NCBI GenBank assembly: GCA_020636315.1
Contig: JACJYA010000016.1
Coordinates: 124,001-188,000, forward strand
Origin: Lewinellaceae bacterium
Lineage (GTDB): Bacteria; Bacteroidota; Bacteroidia; Chitinophagales; Saprospiraceae
Direction of reading: 5' to 3'
DNA length: 64,000 nucleotides
The notes beneath the pieces were generated by a model, which had not been told where the DNA came from, made no database searches, and saw only the letters and a list, made by a program, of their open reading frames with translations. Shown here piece by piece: positions 16,718-24,468 of the stretch. The position numbers were made by a program, and so were the translations under genes. Every line of letters begins with the position of its first letter. Position 1 is the first letter of the stretch.

Positions 16718-17074
16718 CTACATCAACCGCCTGAAGGAGGTGGCGGGAAAAGCCCCCTTACCGGAACCCTTTGCCGGAGTTTGGGTGGTGCAAGTGGATC
16801 TGCGCCCCGATGCTCCACCGGTTTTTTCTGTGCCTGAAAAGCAGAAGGGCCAGAAATCGCTCAGCAGATACTCTTCGCGGATCACATCCCGGCCGATCCC
16901 CAATACCAGGAGAATGGCGGCCACCACACTGCCGGTCCGGTCCTTGCCGGATAAGCAATGGATGAACAGCGGGTACCGCTTCAGTGGTTTTTCAAAAACT
17001 CCTGTTTCACTTTCCTCATCTGCACCAGGCGCCTTTAGGTATGTTTCCCGAGAAAATGGCATGAACTCGGACAC
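16718..17074 (-). CDS. CX5R (tyrosine/dual-specificity type) phosphatase, probably truncated
   Basis: The 118-residue product contains the P-loop PLFIHCLSGKDRTGSVVAAI, with catalytic C40 and R46 in the HCX5R arrangement and the following helix LLVLGIGRDVIREEYLLSD. This is typical of protein-tyrosine-phosphatase-like enzymes (Y_phosphatase3 type). After LLSD the sequence becomes low-complexity (GASGRRSTCTTQTPAKGSGK), which does not look native, so the C-terminus was probably replaced at a breakpoint. It starts with GTG one base after the Thg1 stop codon, so it is the last gene of the kinase-Thg1-phosphatase operon. It may act on phosphorylated RNA ends rather than on proteins (speculative). 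Confidence 0.6.
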   Translation of the reverse strand: MSEFMPFSRETYLKAPGADEESETGVFEKPLKRYPLFIHCLSGKDRTGSVVAAILLVLGIGRDVIREEYLLSDFWPFCFSGTEKTGGASGRRSTCTTQTPAKGSGKGAFPATSFRRLM

Positions 17075-17075
17075 C

Positions 17076-17849
17076 CTATAACGAAGCCCCCTCTCCTTCC
17101 ATTACCCCCTCAATGAAAGCACTATACTCCTCCTTCATCGGCAGGTCCAGGTCAACTAAAACCTTTCTTCTTATGGCCTCCGTTTTTTTCCCGGTTTGCG
17201 GGTCAACACCCAGCTTCTCATAGCCCACCCAGTAGAGCCCGGCCCCCCTCTTTTGCCAGTTGGGCAGATCGTTGAAATTGATACCATGTTGGAAAAGCAG
17301 CTCATTCTTATCCGGGATGGACATACCTTCAAGTGCTCTTGTCGCCTTTTTGGCCGAGGCGCCATCCTTTCTTAATACCCAGTAGCAGTGGGCATTCAGG
17401 GCGTTCCGGAAGGCATCCTCATTCCTCCACCGAAAGTAATCAACGACGTCTTTCTTCGTGGGCAGCTGAGAGATCCGGCAATCGAAAACGCCCACACTGC
17501 CAAGCAGGGTGGAAAATTTAGCGCTCGCCTCTCCCGCCAGGATGGAGTTGTATTTTCGGGTTTTGCGCCCGAAGGCCTGCTCGGTTAATGAAAATAGCAG
17601 GGATATCTCATCGCTTTCGGTATAGCCATAGATCACCTTGAAGCCGCAATTCATCAGGTGGCGGACGGTTTCCACCATGTAGTCCCGAAACCGCACATCG
17701 AACGGGGCTTCAAACCGGTGGGCTTCCTTCGTCAGCCGGGTGAAGCTCCGGCCGTCTATTCTGGCCACCATATATATGCCGGGCAGCACACAATGGTCGT
17801 GGGCAGTTTCGTAAATCCGCATTCGCTTGTCCAGTTCATCAAATTTCAT
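17076..17849 (-). CDS. Thg1-like protein (tRNA-His guanylyltransferase family 3'-5' polymerase)
   Basis: The product, 257 residues from MKFDELDKRM, is a full-length Thg1-family protein. Its N-terminal block HDHCVLPGIYMVARIDGRSF carries the metal-binding Asp of RIDGRSF, and YTESDEISLLF the second carboxylate pair. RKYNSILAGEASAKF and a later YFRWRNEDAFRNALNAHCYW follow, as in the family. Eukaryotic Thg1 adds G-1 to tRNA-His; bacterial Thg1-like proteins instead repair truncated 5' ends of tRNA by templated 3'-5' addition. The ATG at 17849 overlaps the kinase gene by 11 bases, a sign of translational coupling; an ATG 12 bases further upstream is possible. The neighbours support an RNA-repair role (inference). 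Confidence 0.88.
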   Translation of the reverse strand: MKFDELDKRMRIYETAHDHCVLPGIYMVARIDGRSFTRLTKEAHRFEAPFDVRFRDYMVETVRHLMNCGFKVIYGYTESDEISLLFSLTEQAFGRKTRKYNSILAGEASAKFSTLLGSVGVFDCRISQLPTKKDVVDYFRWRNEDAFRNALNAHCYWVLRKDGASAKKATRALEGMSIPDKNELLFQHGINFNDLPNWQKRGAGLYWVGYEKLGVDPQTGKKTEAIRRKVLVDLDLPMKEEYSAFIEGVMEGEGASL

Positions 17850-18285
17850 CCTGCCATTCATTTATGATAAATTGTCCATTTTGGATCTCGACATAATACA
17901 ATTCGTCAAAACCTTCCTTCCGGCCGGGAAGTTCCAGTTTGCTATAAGTGGAACGTATGCCCTTTTCCAGAACTTTGCTCTTCCCTACCCTGTTCTGGTT
18001 GCGTTCTACAGCGTCATCCAGCTTCGATTGAAAGTAGTACCCCACTACTTTGTATTTGAATTGCCTGAATTTGTTTATGTACTTCCTCCTGTCTTCAATG
18101 GTTGGGTTGGTATTGTCAATTACTACCCGTTGCTGCAATTCCAGGCACTTCCCTAATAGCTGGTTTTCTTTGTTCCGGGTGTTCAATAAGTCCAGGCTGA
18201 TCCTCACGTGTGAGTTAAAGAACCGCTCCTTGTAGAAAGTGGATTTGCCACTTGCCTGAATTCCTGTAAATATTATGCCTTCCAT
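17839..18285 (-). CDS. P-loop kinase, polynucleotide-kinase-like
   Basis: The 148-residue product begins MEGIIFTGIQASGKSTFYKE, with a Walker A motif at residues 8-16. A middle segment QQRVVIDNTNPTIEDRRKYI follows, as in the AAA_33/T4-Pnk-like kinase group, where Asp-Asn-Thr binds the phosphate acceptor. The arginine-rich stretch DDAVERNQNRVGKSKVLEKGI resembles the lid of these kinases. It probably phosphorylates 5' ends of nucleic acid or a small substrate in the cytoplasm. It overlaps the Thg1 gene by 11 bases and is preceded by an XRE-regulator remnant 37 bases upstream. The RNA substrate is inferred from that context only. Confidence 0.75.
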   Translation of the reverse strand: MEGIIFTGIQASGKSTFYKERFFNSHVRISLDLLNTRNKENQLLGKCLELQQRVVIDNTNPTIEDRRKYINKFRQFKYKVVGYYFQSKLDDAVERNQNRVGKSKVLEKGIRSTYSKLELPGRKEGFDELYYVEIQNGQFIINEWQDEI

Positions 18286-18322
18286 CTCTTCAGTTTTTGA
18301 ATTCCTGAACCCTTGATGGAGT

Positions 18323-18457
18323 TTAAAAGTTCCTCCCCTTCTTTAATCCTTCTTCCCAAAGAACGGTGGACTTGTTACGCCCTACCTGTTCGGCCAGCCA
18401 GGAGCTGCTTTTGTCCTGCTTGGCTAGTACGATCTTTATACGGTTGTATCTTGGCAT
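18323..18457 (-). pseudogene. XRE-type HTH regulator fragment
   Basis: The 44-residue frame reads MPRYNRIKIVLAKQDKSSSW then LAEQVGRNKSTVLWEEGLKK. The start and the segment WLAEQVGRNKSTV match the helix-turn-helix of small XRE/Cro-type regulators of Bacteroidota, which normally continue for another 25-30 residues after the recognition helix. Here the frame diverges after STV and ends early. It is 37 bases upstream of the kinase gene on the same strand, so it was probably the cassette's regulator. Confidence 0.55.
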
Positions 18458-18675
18458 ACCGCATAGAAATAATTACTTTCCTGGATAACCGAAAGCCAAC
18501 AACTAAATGAAAAGTTGGCAATGAGAAGGCCACTCCTATCCGTTTTCATACCACCCGAATGCAGAAGGCGCCCAGAATAAAATTTTGTTGAATTGAACGC
18601 CGTTGCTGGTTACACTCCAGGTTTCAGTGAGTCTATCCAATAGATGCATTTCTTTAAGATAAATACCAGAAATTA
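18458..18675. other. Gap between the repair cassette and the DUF4861 gene
   Basis: I see no convincing gene here. A 37-codon minus-strand frame (about 18538-18651) reads MHLLDRLTETWSVTSNGVQF and has no recognisable domain. The region is AT-richer than its surroundings and lies at a probable recombination joint. Confidence 0.4.
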
Positions 18676-19974
18676 ATGCCCTTCAAAAATAAAACCGTAG
18701 TCGTGATGGGTCGTGGTTCCGGCATTGGCCGGGCTATATCCTTTTTCTATCTCGGCATTTCAACCGTTACCTTTGCCTTTTGCTTTGGGGCACAGGCCTG
18801 CAATGATGCTCCCCGCCAGAAAACTGAAGGAAGCATCACCTACGAAATCTCCAATCCGCTTGAGGAACCGCTCGGAGATATTGGCTTTACGATCTCCGCT
18901 AGTGAGATAAAAACGGACACCGCCGCCATTTTTGATGATAATGGCCGGCCGCTTCCGGTGCAATGGGATGACCTTGATGGGGATGGACAACCAGATGAAC
19001 TTTTCTTCCTCGCCGGCCTGGAGCCGGGCTCCACCCTTAAACTGAGCCTGATCCCCGGGCAGGAAGCTCCGAAAACGGAGCCTCGGGCACAGGTTGTCCT
19101 GAAAACCCAGAACACGCCTTTTACGGTTGAAGGCGCGCGGGAACTAAAGGCTCCTTATGTTCCACAGAGCGCTCTGCCGGCGCCTTCCAACCTCACTCCC
19201 CAGAATATGTGGGCCATGTTCGAAGGCCCGGTTTGGGAGAACGGCCTGATCGCTTATCGTTTCTATCTGGACTCCCGCAACCGCACCGATATATACGGCA
19301 AACAAGTCAGTGCTCTTGTCATGGATACGGTTGGATGGGATTACCACGATATCCAAGACTGGGGGGCCGATATCTTAAAAGTGGGAGAATCGCTGGGAAT
19401 AGGCAGCCCCGCCGTCTGGTACGATGGAAAGGCCCACGCACTGGAAAAAGCCGTCGCTAAAAAGGTGGAAGTGGTGGCCAACGGCCCGCTCCGCAATTTC
19501 ATTCGCACAACTTTTACTGGCCTTGCTATAGATACCTTCCACATGGACTTGACCTGGGAACTGGAGATGCATGCCGGCCACCACTGGACAGAATCGAGGC
19601 TGAAGGCTGAAACGCCGCTTCCGGAGGGTATGTATTTCGCTACCGGGATCGTGAAACACCTGCCTGATTTTACTGCCGGAGAAGAAGGAGCTGTGGCCTA
19701 CGGTTACAATTGGGGCCCTCAATCTTTTCACGAGCAGTTACTGGGCATGGCGCTAATGATCAAAAAAAACAGCCAACCAAGGTTAAAAGACAGCGAACTT
19801 GACCATCTGATTATCATGGAAGGTAACAACCAACAGGCTATATATCGTTTTCTGGCGGTTTGGGAAAAAGGTACAGCCCGGATCCAGTCAGAGGGAGCCT
19901 TCCGTCAACTGCTGGAAAAGGAATGCCGGATCTGGAGCGCCGAATTAAACTTTATTAAAGCAGGAGGAAAATAA
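18676..19974 (+). CDS. DUF4861 lipoprotein with an SDR-derived N-terminus
   Basis: From about residue 40 onward this is a DUF4861-family protein of Bacteroidota glycan-utilization loci: FDDNGRPLPVQWDDLDGDGQ near residue 88, then WAMFEGPVWENGLIAYRFYL and WDYHDIQDWGADILKVG. The hydrophobic stretch FFYLGISTVTFAFCFGAQAC (residues 23-42) is a lipoprotein signal with its Cys. The first 22 residues, MPFKNKTVVVMGRGSGIGRA plus IS, are instead the nucleotide-binding N-terminus of a short-chain dehydrogenase (GxxxGIG). The joint lies near position 18741. The protein may start at Met11, giving a usable n-region. The function is unknown; it is probably a periplasmic sugar-processing protein. Confidence 0.75.
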   Translation: MPFKNKTVVVMGRGSGIGRAISFFYLGISTVTFAFCFGAQACNDAPRQKTEGSITYEISNPLEEPLGDIGFTISASEIKTDTAAIFDDNGRPLPVQWDDLDGDGQPDELFFLAGLEPGSTLKLSLIPGQEAPKTEPRAQVVLKTQNTPFTVEGARELKAPYVPQSALPAPSNLTPQNMWAMFEGPVWENGLIAYRFYLDSRNRTDIYGKQVSALVMDTVGWDYHDIQDWGADILKVGESLGIGSPAVWYDGKAHALEKAVAKKVEVVANGPLRNFIRTTFTGLAIDTFHMDLTWELEMHAGHHWTESRLKAETPLPEGMYFATGIVKHLPDFTAGEEGAVAYGYNWGPQSFHEQLLGMALMIKKNSQPRLKDSELDHLIIMEGNNQQAIYRFLAVWEKGTARIQSEGAFRQLLEKECRIWSAELNFIKAGGK

Positions 19975-20066
19975 AAGAAAAGGGTTGAACAGGCCTCAGG
20001 TGAGCCGCTCCGATATCCGGCAGGGAGGCGTTGAAATCGGCAATATCCAATTATTGCTGCATTCTA

Positions 20067-22283
20067 TTACCTGAGAGGTTGATAAACAGGCTGGCCGCGT
20101 TCAAAATGAACCGAATAACCCTGCTTTCCGTCCGATACCTCCATGCGCCCGCCCTTGATCTTAAGGTAAGGGCTTTCATAGACGGCGCTGCCGGCCCAAT
20201 TGTCGAAATCGAGCGGGTTCCCGTTTATTCGGGCCATGGCTTTTAGCCCCGCAGGCTGATAGGCCATTTCTATCAAATCGCCCGCCAATGACCGATAAGA
20301 TAGCCGCAGGGTTTTCTCCAGTTGGCTCCGGTCGAGCCTGGTTTGTGACAATAGAGCCTCCTCCAGGGCAGCCTGGCTGGGGAAGTCGGCCACTTCCGCC
20401 CCTTCCAGGACATAGCCGGACTGCTGCCCTTTCACCACGAGGACGTAATAGCCCTGCAGTATCGACCGCCACCGTTTATCTTTCACCTCTTCTAGCTGGC
20501 CCGCATCTACTTCTATTATAAAGAAACCCTCGCCAACAGGCTGTACCGCCACCCAGGTGTTATTGGCCCTGGCGATGATCCATTGATCTCCAACGGCTAA
20601 AGGGCCTGACGCCCGGGGGATCAGCAGCCAGGAAGCTGCGGAAAACTTCTTGTTATCCCAGAAGGCCTGCAGGCTGGCAGCGGAGGCCATATCCGGTTTT
20701 TGGATTTCCTGCAGGGGCTCGGAGGCGTATTTCCGGCGGTTGGCGTATTCGAAGCGCTCTACCTGGGCGCTGTCCGGCAGGTGCCAGGGGTTGATGCGCC
20801 GGGGGTTAACCTCGAAACGGGTGCTTTCTTCTGCCGCCACCTGAGAGGGAGCGGAAAGCAGGAGGAGCGTTCCCTTGCTGTGCACCGTCTGCGTATAAGG
20901 GCTGTGCCCGGAAGTGGTCAGCGCCCAGGGCTGCCCGCCGGTAAAGCCCAGGGGGCCATCCTCTCCTTCCGCTATCAGCGACCACACCATCTGCTGGTTG
21001 GGGTTATCAACTATACTCATATAGACATTGCCAAGGCCAAAGGATTCGGAGCGGTAGAAAGATTCCTGAAAGGCATTGAATCGATCCATGTGATAAAAAG
21101 GGCGGCATATATGCGCTTCATAGGGAATGGGCACCTCCTGACGGGCAATGCGGGTAATGAGCTCATTCGGCCGGTATGTTGTAGTAGCATGATGTACAGA
21201 AGTGGCCTCTTCTGACATATCCCGGCTTATATTATCGAAAAAGCCCCAGAACAATTTTTCCATTTTATCCGCCTCATCACCCGGTAAATAGCCCCGCTTC
21301 ATGCCGCCGGCTATTTGGCCGTCCACTACTTTCAATGCTGCAGCTGCGAAATAATAGTCGAGCATAAATTTTGCCAGGGCCTTGCTTTCTGTATTTTTGG
21401 AAAAGTCATAAAGGTTGAAAAAGCCTTCTATAGAATAAGGATAGTAGATCTGAGAATCGTACTCTCCGTTGCCTGTTTCCAGTATTCTTTTGGCGTAATC
21501 CAGTAGAAACCCAAAGCATATTTCTCCGGCTTCTCCTACCGGATAGCCTGAGATCAGGCCATCTTCGGGCAGATGCTGGCTGTAAACAGCACATGCGGTA
21601 CGCCACATGGTTTTATGGTTTTCCGTGCCGCCGTCGATGGTATTGCCGCCGAGCAGCGTGCCCGGTTGCCCCACCAGGTTATGAGGGTACGACAGCGACG
21701 CCCATTCCCGGGTTCCATCCGAGGGGCGCCTTGCTTCTTCATAATCAGCTATGGCCCGATGGAAACCGGACTTCCACTCCTCCCCCATTTCATCGGCCAG
21801 AAAGGGATAGAACCGCGCCCAGTTGTTGCAGGCAAAATGGTATTGCTGCCGCAGGTTGCCGGGAATGCTGAGAAAAGCCCGCGCTTCGACATTTGCCGGT
21901 TCCAGCAGCAGCTGAGCCGTAGCCGGCGGCAGTTCGTACTTCAGGAGATCTCCTCCAAAGGCGGTGATCTCGCCCTTATCATTGCGGGCCTTGGGCCCGA
22001 AGTAGCCGGTTGGCCCTTGCCGGTAAGCCCTGCCGGTGTAGGGCGAATAGACCGTCTCGCCTTCCAGCACCCAGGCTTTTACCGGCAGGCCGGTGTCAGG
22101 ACAACGCGAACTGGCCATGCCTCTGATGGCGAAACCCTCAGCCGCAATGCGCGGCAGCATGGGGGCCATGCGTTGCTGAAAACCGGTTTCATCCGGGTAG
22201 CTGCTCACTTCCCAAAGCGACTGGGCTGTGCAGTAAAAAGAACAAAAGAAAAAAACGAACAAGGAGAACGATCTATATCTCAT
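20067..22283 (-). CDS. Secreted enzyme of unknown family, probably an alpha/alpha-barrel glycan enzyme
   Basis: The 738-residue product has a signal peptide (MRYRSFSLFVFFFCSFYCTAQ). The N-terminal half is helical with the segment GGNTIDGGTENHKTMWRTAC and then YAKRILETGNGEYDSQIYYP. This reminds me of alpha/alpha-toroid proteins such as polysaccharide lyases, in which GTENH-type motifs occur. The C-terminal half is beta-rich (YYVLVVKGQQSGYVLEGAEV), like a lyase sandwich domain. I cannot assign a CAZy family. It is 31 bases downstream of the GH29 gene on the same strand, so both are likely co-transcribed, which supports a role in glycan breakdown. Confidence 0.65.
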   Translation of the reverse strand: MRYRSFSLFVFFFCSFYCTAQSLWEVSSYPDETGFQQRMAPMLPRIAAEGFAIRGMASSRCPDTGLPVKAWVLEGETVYSPYTGRAYRQGPTGYFGPKARNDKGEITAFGGDLLKYELPPATAQLLLEPANVEARAFLSIPGNLRQQYHFACNNWARFYPFLADEMGEEWKSGFHRAIADYEEARRPSDGTREWASLSYPHNLVGQPGTLLGGNTIDGGTENHKTMWRTACAVYSQHLPEDGLISGYPVGEAGEICFGFLLDYAKRILETGNGEYDSQIYYPYSIEGFFNLYDFSKNTESKALAKFMLDYYFAAAALKVVDGQIAGGMKRGYLPGDEADKMEKLFWGFFDNISRDMSEEATSVHHATTTYRPNELITRIARQEVPIPYEAHICRPFYHMDRFNAFQESFYRSESFGLGNVYMSIVDNPNQQMVWSLIAEGEDGPLGFTGGQPWALTTSGHSPYTQTVHSKGTLLLLSAPSQVAAEESTRFEVNPRRINPWHLPDSAQVERFEYANRRKYASEPLQEIQKPDMASAASLQAFWDNKKFSAASWLLIPRASGPLAVGDQWIIARANNTWVAVQPVGEGFFIIEVDAGQLEEVKDKRWRSILQGYYVLVVKGQQSGYVLEGAEVADFPSQAALEEALLSQTRLDRSQLEKTLRLSYRSLAGDLIEMAYQPAGLKAMARINGNPLDFDNWAGSAVYESPYLKIKGGRMEVSDGKQGYSVHFERGQPVYQPLR

Positions 22284-22314
22284 TAAAGGACAGGCTTTTC
22301 ATCGAATGATTTTT

Positions 22315-23439
22315 TTATTCACGTAAATACTTTAGTGTTCTCTCATCTATTTCTCGTAGTAGCCCCTTGGCGCTGGGCCCTACATTCAGCAGCAGGTTGG
22401 CCTCCACCTTCCCGGCCACCTCCAGATTGTTCAGGATCTGTCTCTTTTCCAGGGCTGAGGTATCCCATTCGTGCCAGAACCAGTTGCCGGATGGGAAACG
22501 CTTATCTCCTTTTACAGACATGGTGGCCTCGATCTGTAGTGGAAAGTACCTCTTCTCGCCAAGCCATTCCCACACTTTCTGGTCCTCGGCTACGCCGGTG
22601 TACTTCTCTCCGCTGCGGATATCCACCGGGTGAAGGGGCACGCCGGGATAGGCCGTGGTGGAATTGTTCATCACGAGGCACCCGGGCTGCAACGATTTGA
22701 TGTACTGGTACAGGTGGTCCATCTGCCAGCGGTAGGCGCCCTCCGTGCGCCAGGCGCTGATGAAGGCCAGGTTTCGCTCCCGGTTCCATTCTTCAAAACC
22801 GGCCTCCCCTTCCAGTTCTTTATTCTTTTTTGTCCAACCTGTTTTTTGCTTCTTCCAGAAACCGTCAAACCAGAGCTCAATGGCCTCCCCGTACTGCGTC
22901 AGGAGTTCTTCCAGCTGCCTTTTCATAAAATCCACATAGGCCCAGTCATTGGTATCGTGGCTTTTCTCATGGCAATCCCAGAGGGAGTAATAGAAGCCCA
23001 CCTGGAGGCCATGCTTGTGTGCTGAGTTGACGAGTTCTCCTACCAGGTCACCTTTCCAGGGCGTAGCCTCCACCGAATAGCGGGTATGTTTTGTCGGCCA
23101 TAGACAAAAGCCGTCGTGATGTTTTGTGACCAAAACTACATATTTCATTCCGGCTGTTTTGGCTGTGGCGCACCATTGATCTGTATTGAGTTTTTCAGGG
23201 TTGAATTTTACCGGGTCAAGAGTTCCATCGCTCCACTCTACATCGTAGTAGGTGTTGATGCCAAAGTGGATGAACATGCCGAAGCCCAGCTCCATCCAGG
23301 CTTTCTGCTCCGGAGTGGGCTCGGGCTGGCCCGATGCCTCTGTTATTCTACCCCGGCTTCTGCCTTCGACTGCAACAGGAACCGCCATCAGGCCCAACCC
23401 GGAGGTGGCCAGGCTGTGGAGAAATTTCCTTCTTTTCAT
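22315..23439 (-). CDS. GH29 alpha-L-fucosidase
   Basis: The 374-residue product has a twin-arginine-type signal (MKRRKFLHSLATSGLGLMAV), so it is probably exported folded by Tat. The GH29 domain starts at WMELGFGMFIHFGINTYYDV. Further motifs are GMKYVVLVTKHHDGFCLWPT, YYSLWDCHEKSH and ELWFDGFW, with the expected nucleophile D192; LLLNVGPSAKGLL is near the end. It removes terminal alpha-L-fucose from glycans in the periplasm or outside. It is shorter than many GH29 enzymes because it lacks a C-terminal beta-sandwich. It lies between an ECF sigma gene upstream and an unknown secreted enzyme downstream on the same strand. Confidence 0.88.
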   Translation of the reverse strand: MKRRKFLHSLATSGLGLMAVPVAVEGRSRGRITEASGQPEPTPEQKAWMELGFGMFIHFGINTYYDVEWSDGTLDPVKFNPEKLNTDQWCATAKTAGMKYVVLVTKHHDGFCLWPTKHTRYSVEATPWKGDLVGELVNSAHKHGLQVGFYYSLWDCHEKSHDTNDWAYVDFMKRQLEELLTQYGEAIELWFDGFWKKQKTGWTKKNKELEGEAGFEEWNRERNLAFISAWRTEGAYRWQMDHLYQYIKSLQPGCLVMNNSTTAYPGVPLHPVDIRSGEKYTGVAEDQKVWEWLGEKRYFPLQIEATMSVKGDKRFPSGNWFWHEWDTSALEKRQILNNLEVAGKVEANLLLNVGPSAKGLLREIDERTLKYLRE

Positions 23440-23510
23440 TACCGTTTAGTTTTTGGCGCCAGGTTACTTCTATCTGAACAGAAATAACTTATCCTCAAAT
23501 AAATGATTAA

Positions 23511-24122
23511 CTAACCGGATATGGCAGAACGCCTGATACCGGACTCCCCACTTCCGGCAGCCTGCTCTTCAGCCATCTGGGCTCTTAGGCGCTTCATGCC
23601 CCGGGATACATAATTGCGGGCAACCTGATAGGATATGGCCATGATGGAAGTGATCTCGTGATAATCAAAGCCTTCAAAAAACTTCAGGCATATAACCTCC
23701 CGCTGCCGGCCTGGCAACTGGTCCACTTCCGTTTTCAGAGTTGCCATAAACTCATCAGAAGAAGGAGATGTCTCCTCCGGGCTGACGGGCAAAGAAAATT
23801 CGCTCCGAGGCTGCAGCTCCTGGTAGGCCTTCTGATGCCGGAATTGATTCCGCCTGACATGAAGGCTTTTCCGGACGTGGTTGCGAAGCGCCACAAAGAG
23901 ATAGGAGCGAATATTGTGAATGTCAATCAGGGATTTGTCCTTTTGGTATAACTTCAAAAAGATCTCCTGTATCGCATCCTTTACCAGGGCTTCGTCTGAA
24001 GTCAGGTTGCATCCGTAAATAAAAAGCCGGCTTGCATAGGCCTTATACAGGTTTTCGAAAGCGTTGTCATCTCCTTTTATATAAGCCTGCCATATAGCCT
24101 GATGGTAATCCTGTTCACCCAT
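23511..24122 (-). CDS. ECF-type RNA polymerase sigma factor
   Basis: The 203-residue product has the two ECF domains. Region 2 is NAFENLYKAYASRLFIYGCN through AIQEIFLKLYQKDKSLIDIH and IRSYLFVALRNHVRKSL. Region 4 is QLPGRQREVICLKFFEGFDY with the helix-turn-helix HEITSIMAISYQVARNYVSR. It belongs to the group usually paired with FecR anti-sigma factors, but no anti-sigma gene is adjacent, so it is an orphan here. It may drive the fucosidase and unknown-enzyme genes downstream on the same strand. A palindromic repeat (24189-24299) lies just upstream of its start. Confidence 0.85.
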   Translation of the reverse strand: MGEQDYHQAIWQAYIKGDDNAFENLYKAYASRLFIYGCNLTSDEALVKDAIQEIFLKLYQKDKSLIDIHNIRSYLFVALRNHVRKSLHVRRNQFRHQKAYQELQPRSEFSLPVSPEETSPSSDEFMATLKTEVDQLPGRQREVICLKFFEGFDYHEITSIMAISYQVARNYVSRGMKRLRAQMAEEQAAGSGESGIRRSAISG

Positions 24123-24188
24123 TTTACTTTGAAAGTAGATTTTGATCAGTCAGATAATAGTCAAATGTATTACCGCCAAAAGGGTGAT

Positions 24189-24299
24189 ATGTGGAATAAT
24201 GTCTCTTTTTGCCAAGGTTTGCGTCTCACCTGCCAGCAGGCTGTTCTTCCAATAGACACTGGTACAAATGTCCTGCCTGACAGGGATAATATTACACAT
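24189..24299. repeat. Dispersed palindromic element, copy 1
   Basis: The element starts ATGTGGAATAATGTCTCTTT and ends with an imperfect inverted copy of that end (ATTACACAT). Near the right end it has GGTACAAATGTCCTGCCTG. A related element, with the same 20-base start, is at 62262-62361, and a half copy at 51707-51747. It fills most of the 346-base gap between the ECF sigma gene and the GH2 gene. It is non-coding and probably a miniature inverted-repeat element (inference). Confidence 0.6.
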
Positions 24300-24468
24300 C
24301 ATATTCAGCGCCAAGGGTGAAATTTGGCCCTGGCTTGCCATCTATTAATTGAGTTTTGAACAAACTCTTAACTTTCTTCAGAACTTCTTGCAAAATTTCA
24401 AGGGTGATGAACAAGGCGATTGCTACTCTATCCTCATTTAGTATCTTCCCAAAAAATACAACTGCGAC

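Noticed and set aside
16692..17081. Plus-strand frame opposite the phosphatase, reading IVPEDAFGSYINRLKEVAGK and onward
   Set aside because: Most of it is antisense to the conserved phosphatase P-loop. The first ~55 codons could be a remnant of another gene, but I could not identify it.
18541..18651. 37-codon minus-strand frame between the XRE fragment and the DUF4861 gene
   Set aside because: Too short, no recognisable motif and no ribosome-binding context; listed only as part of the gap.
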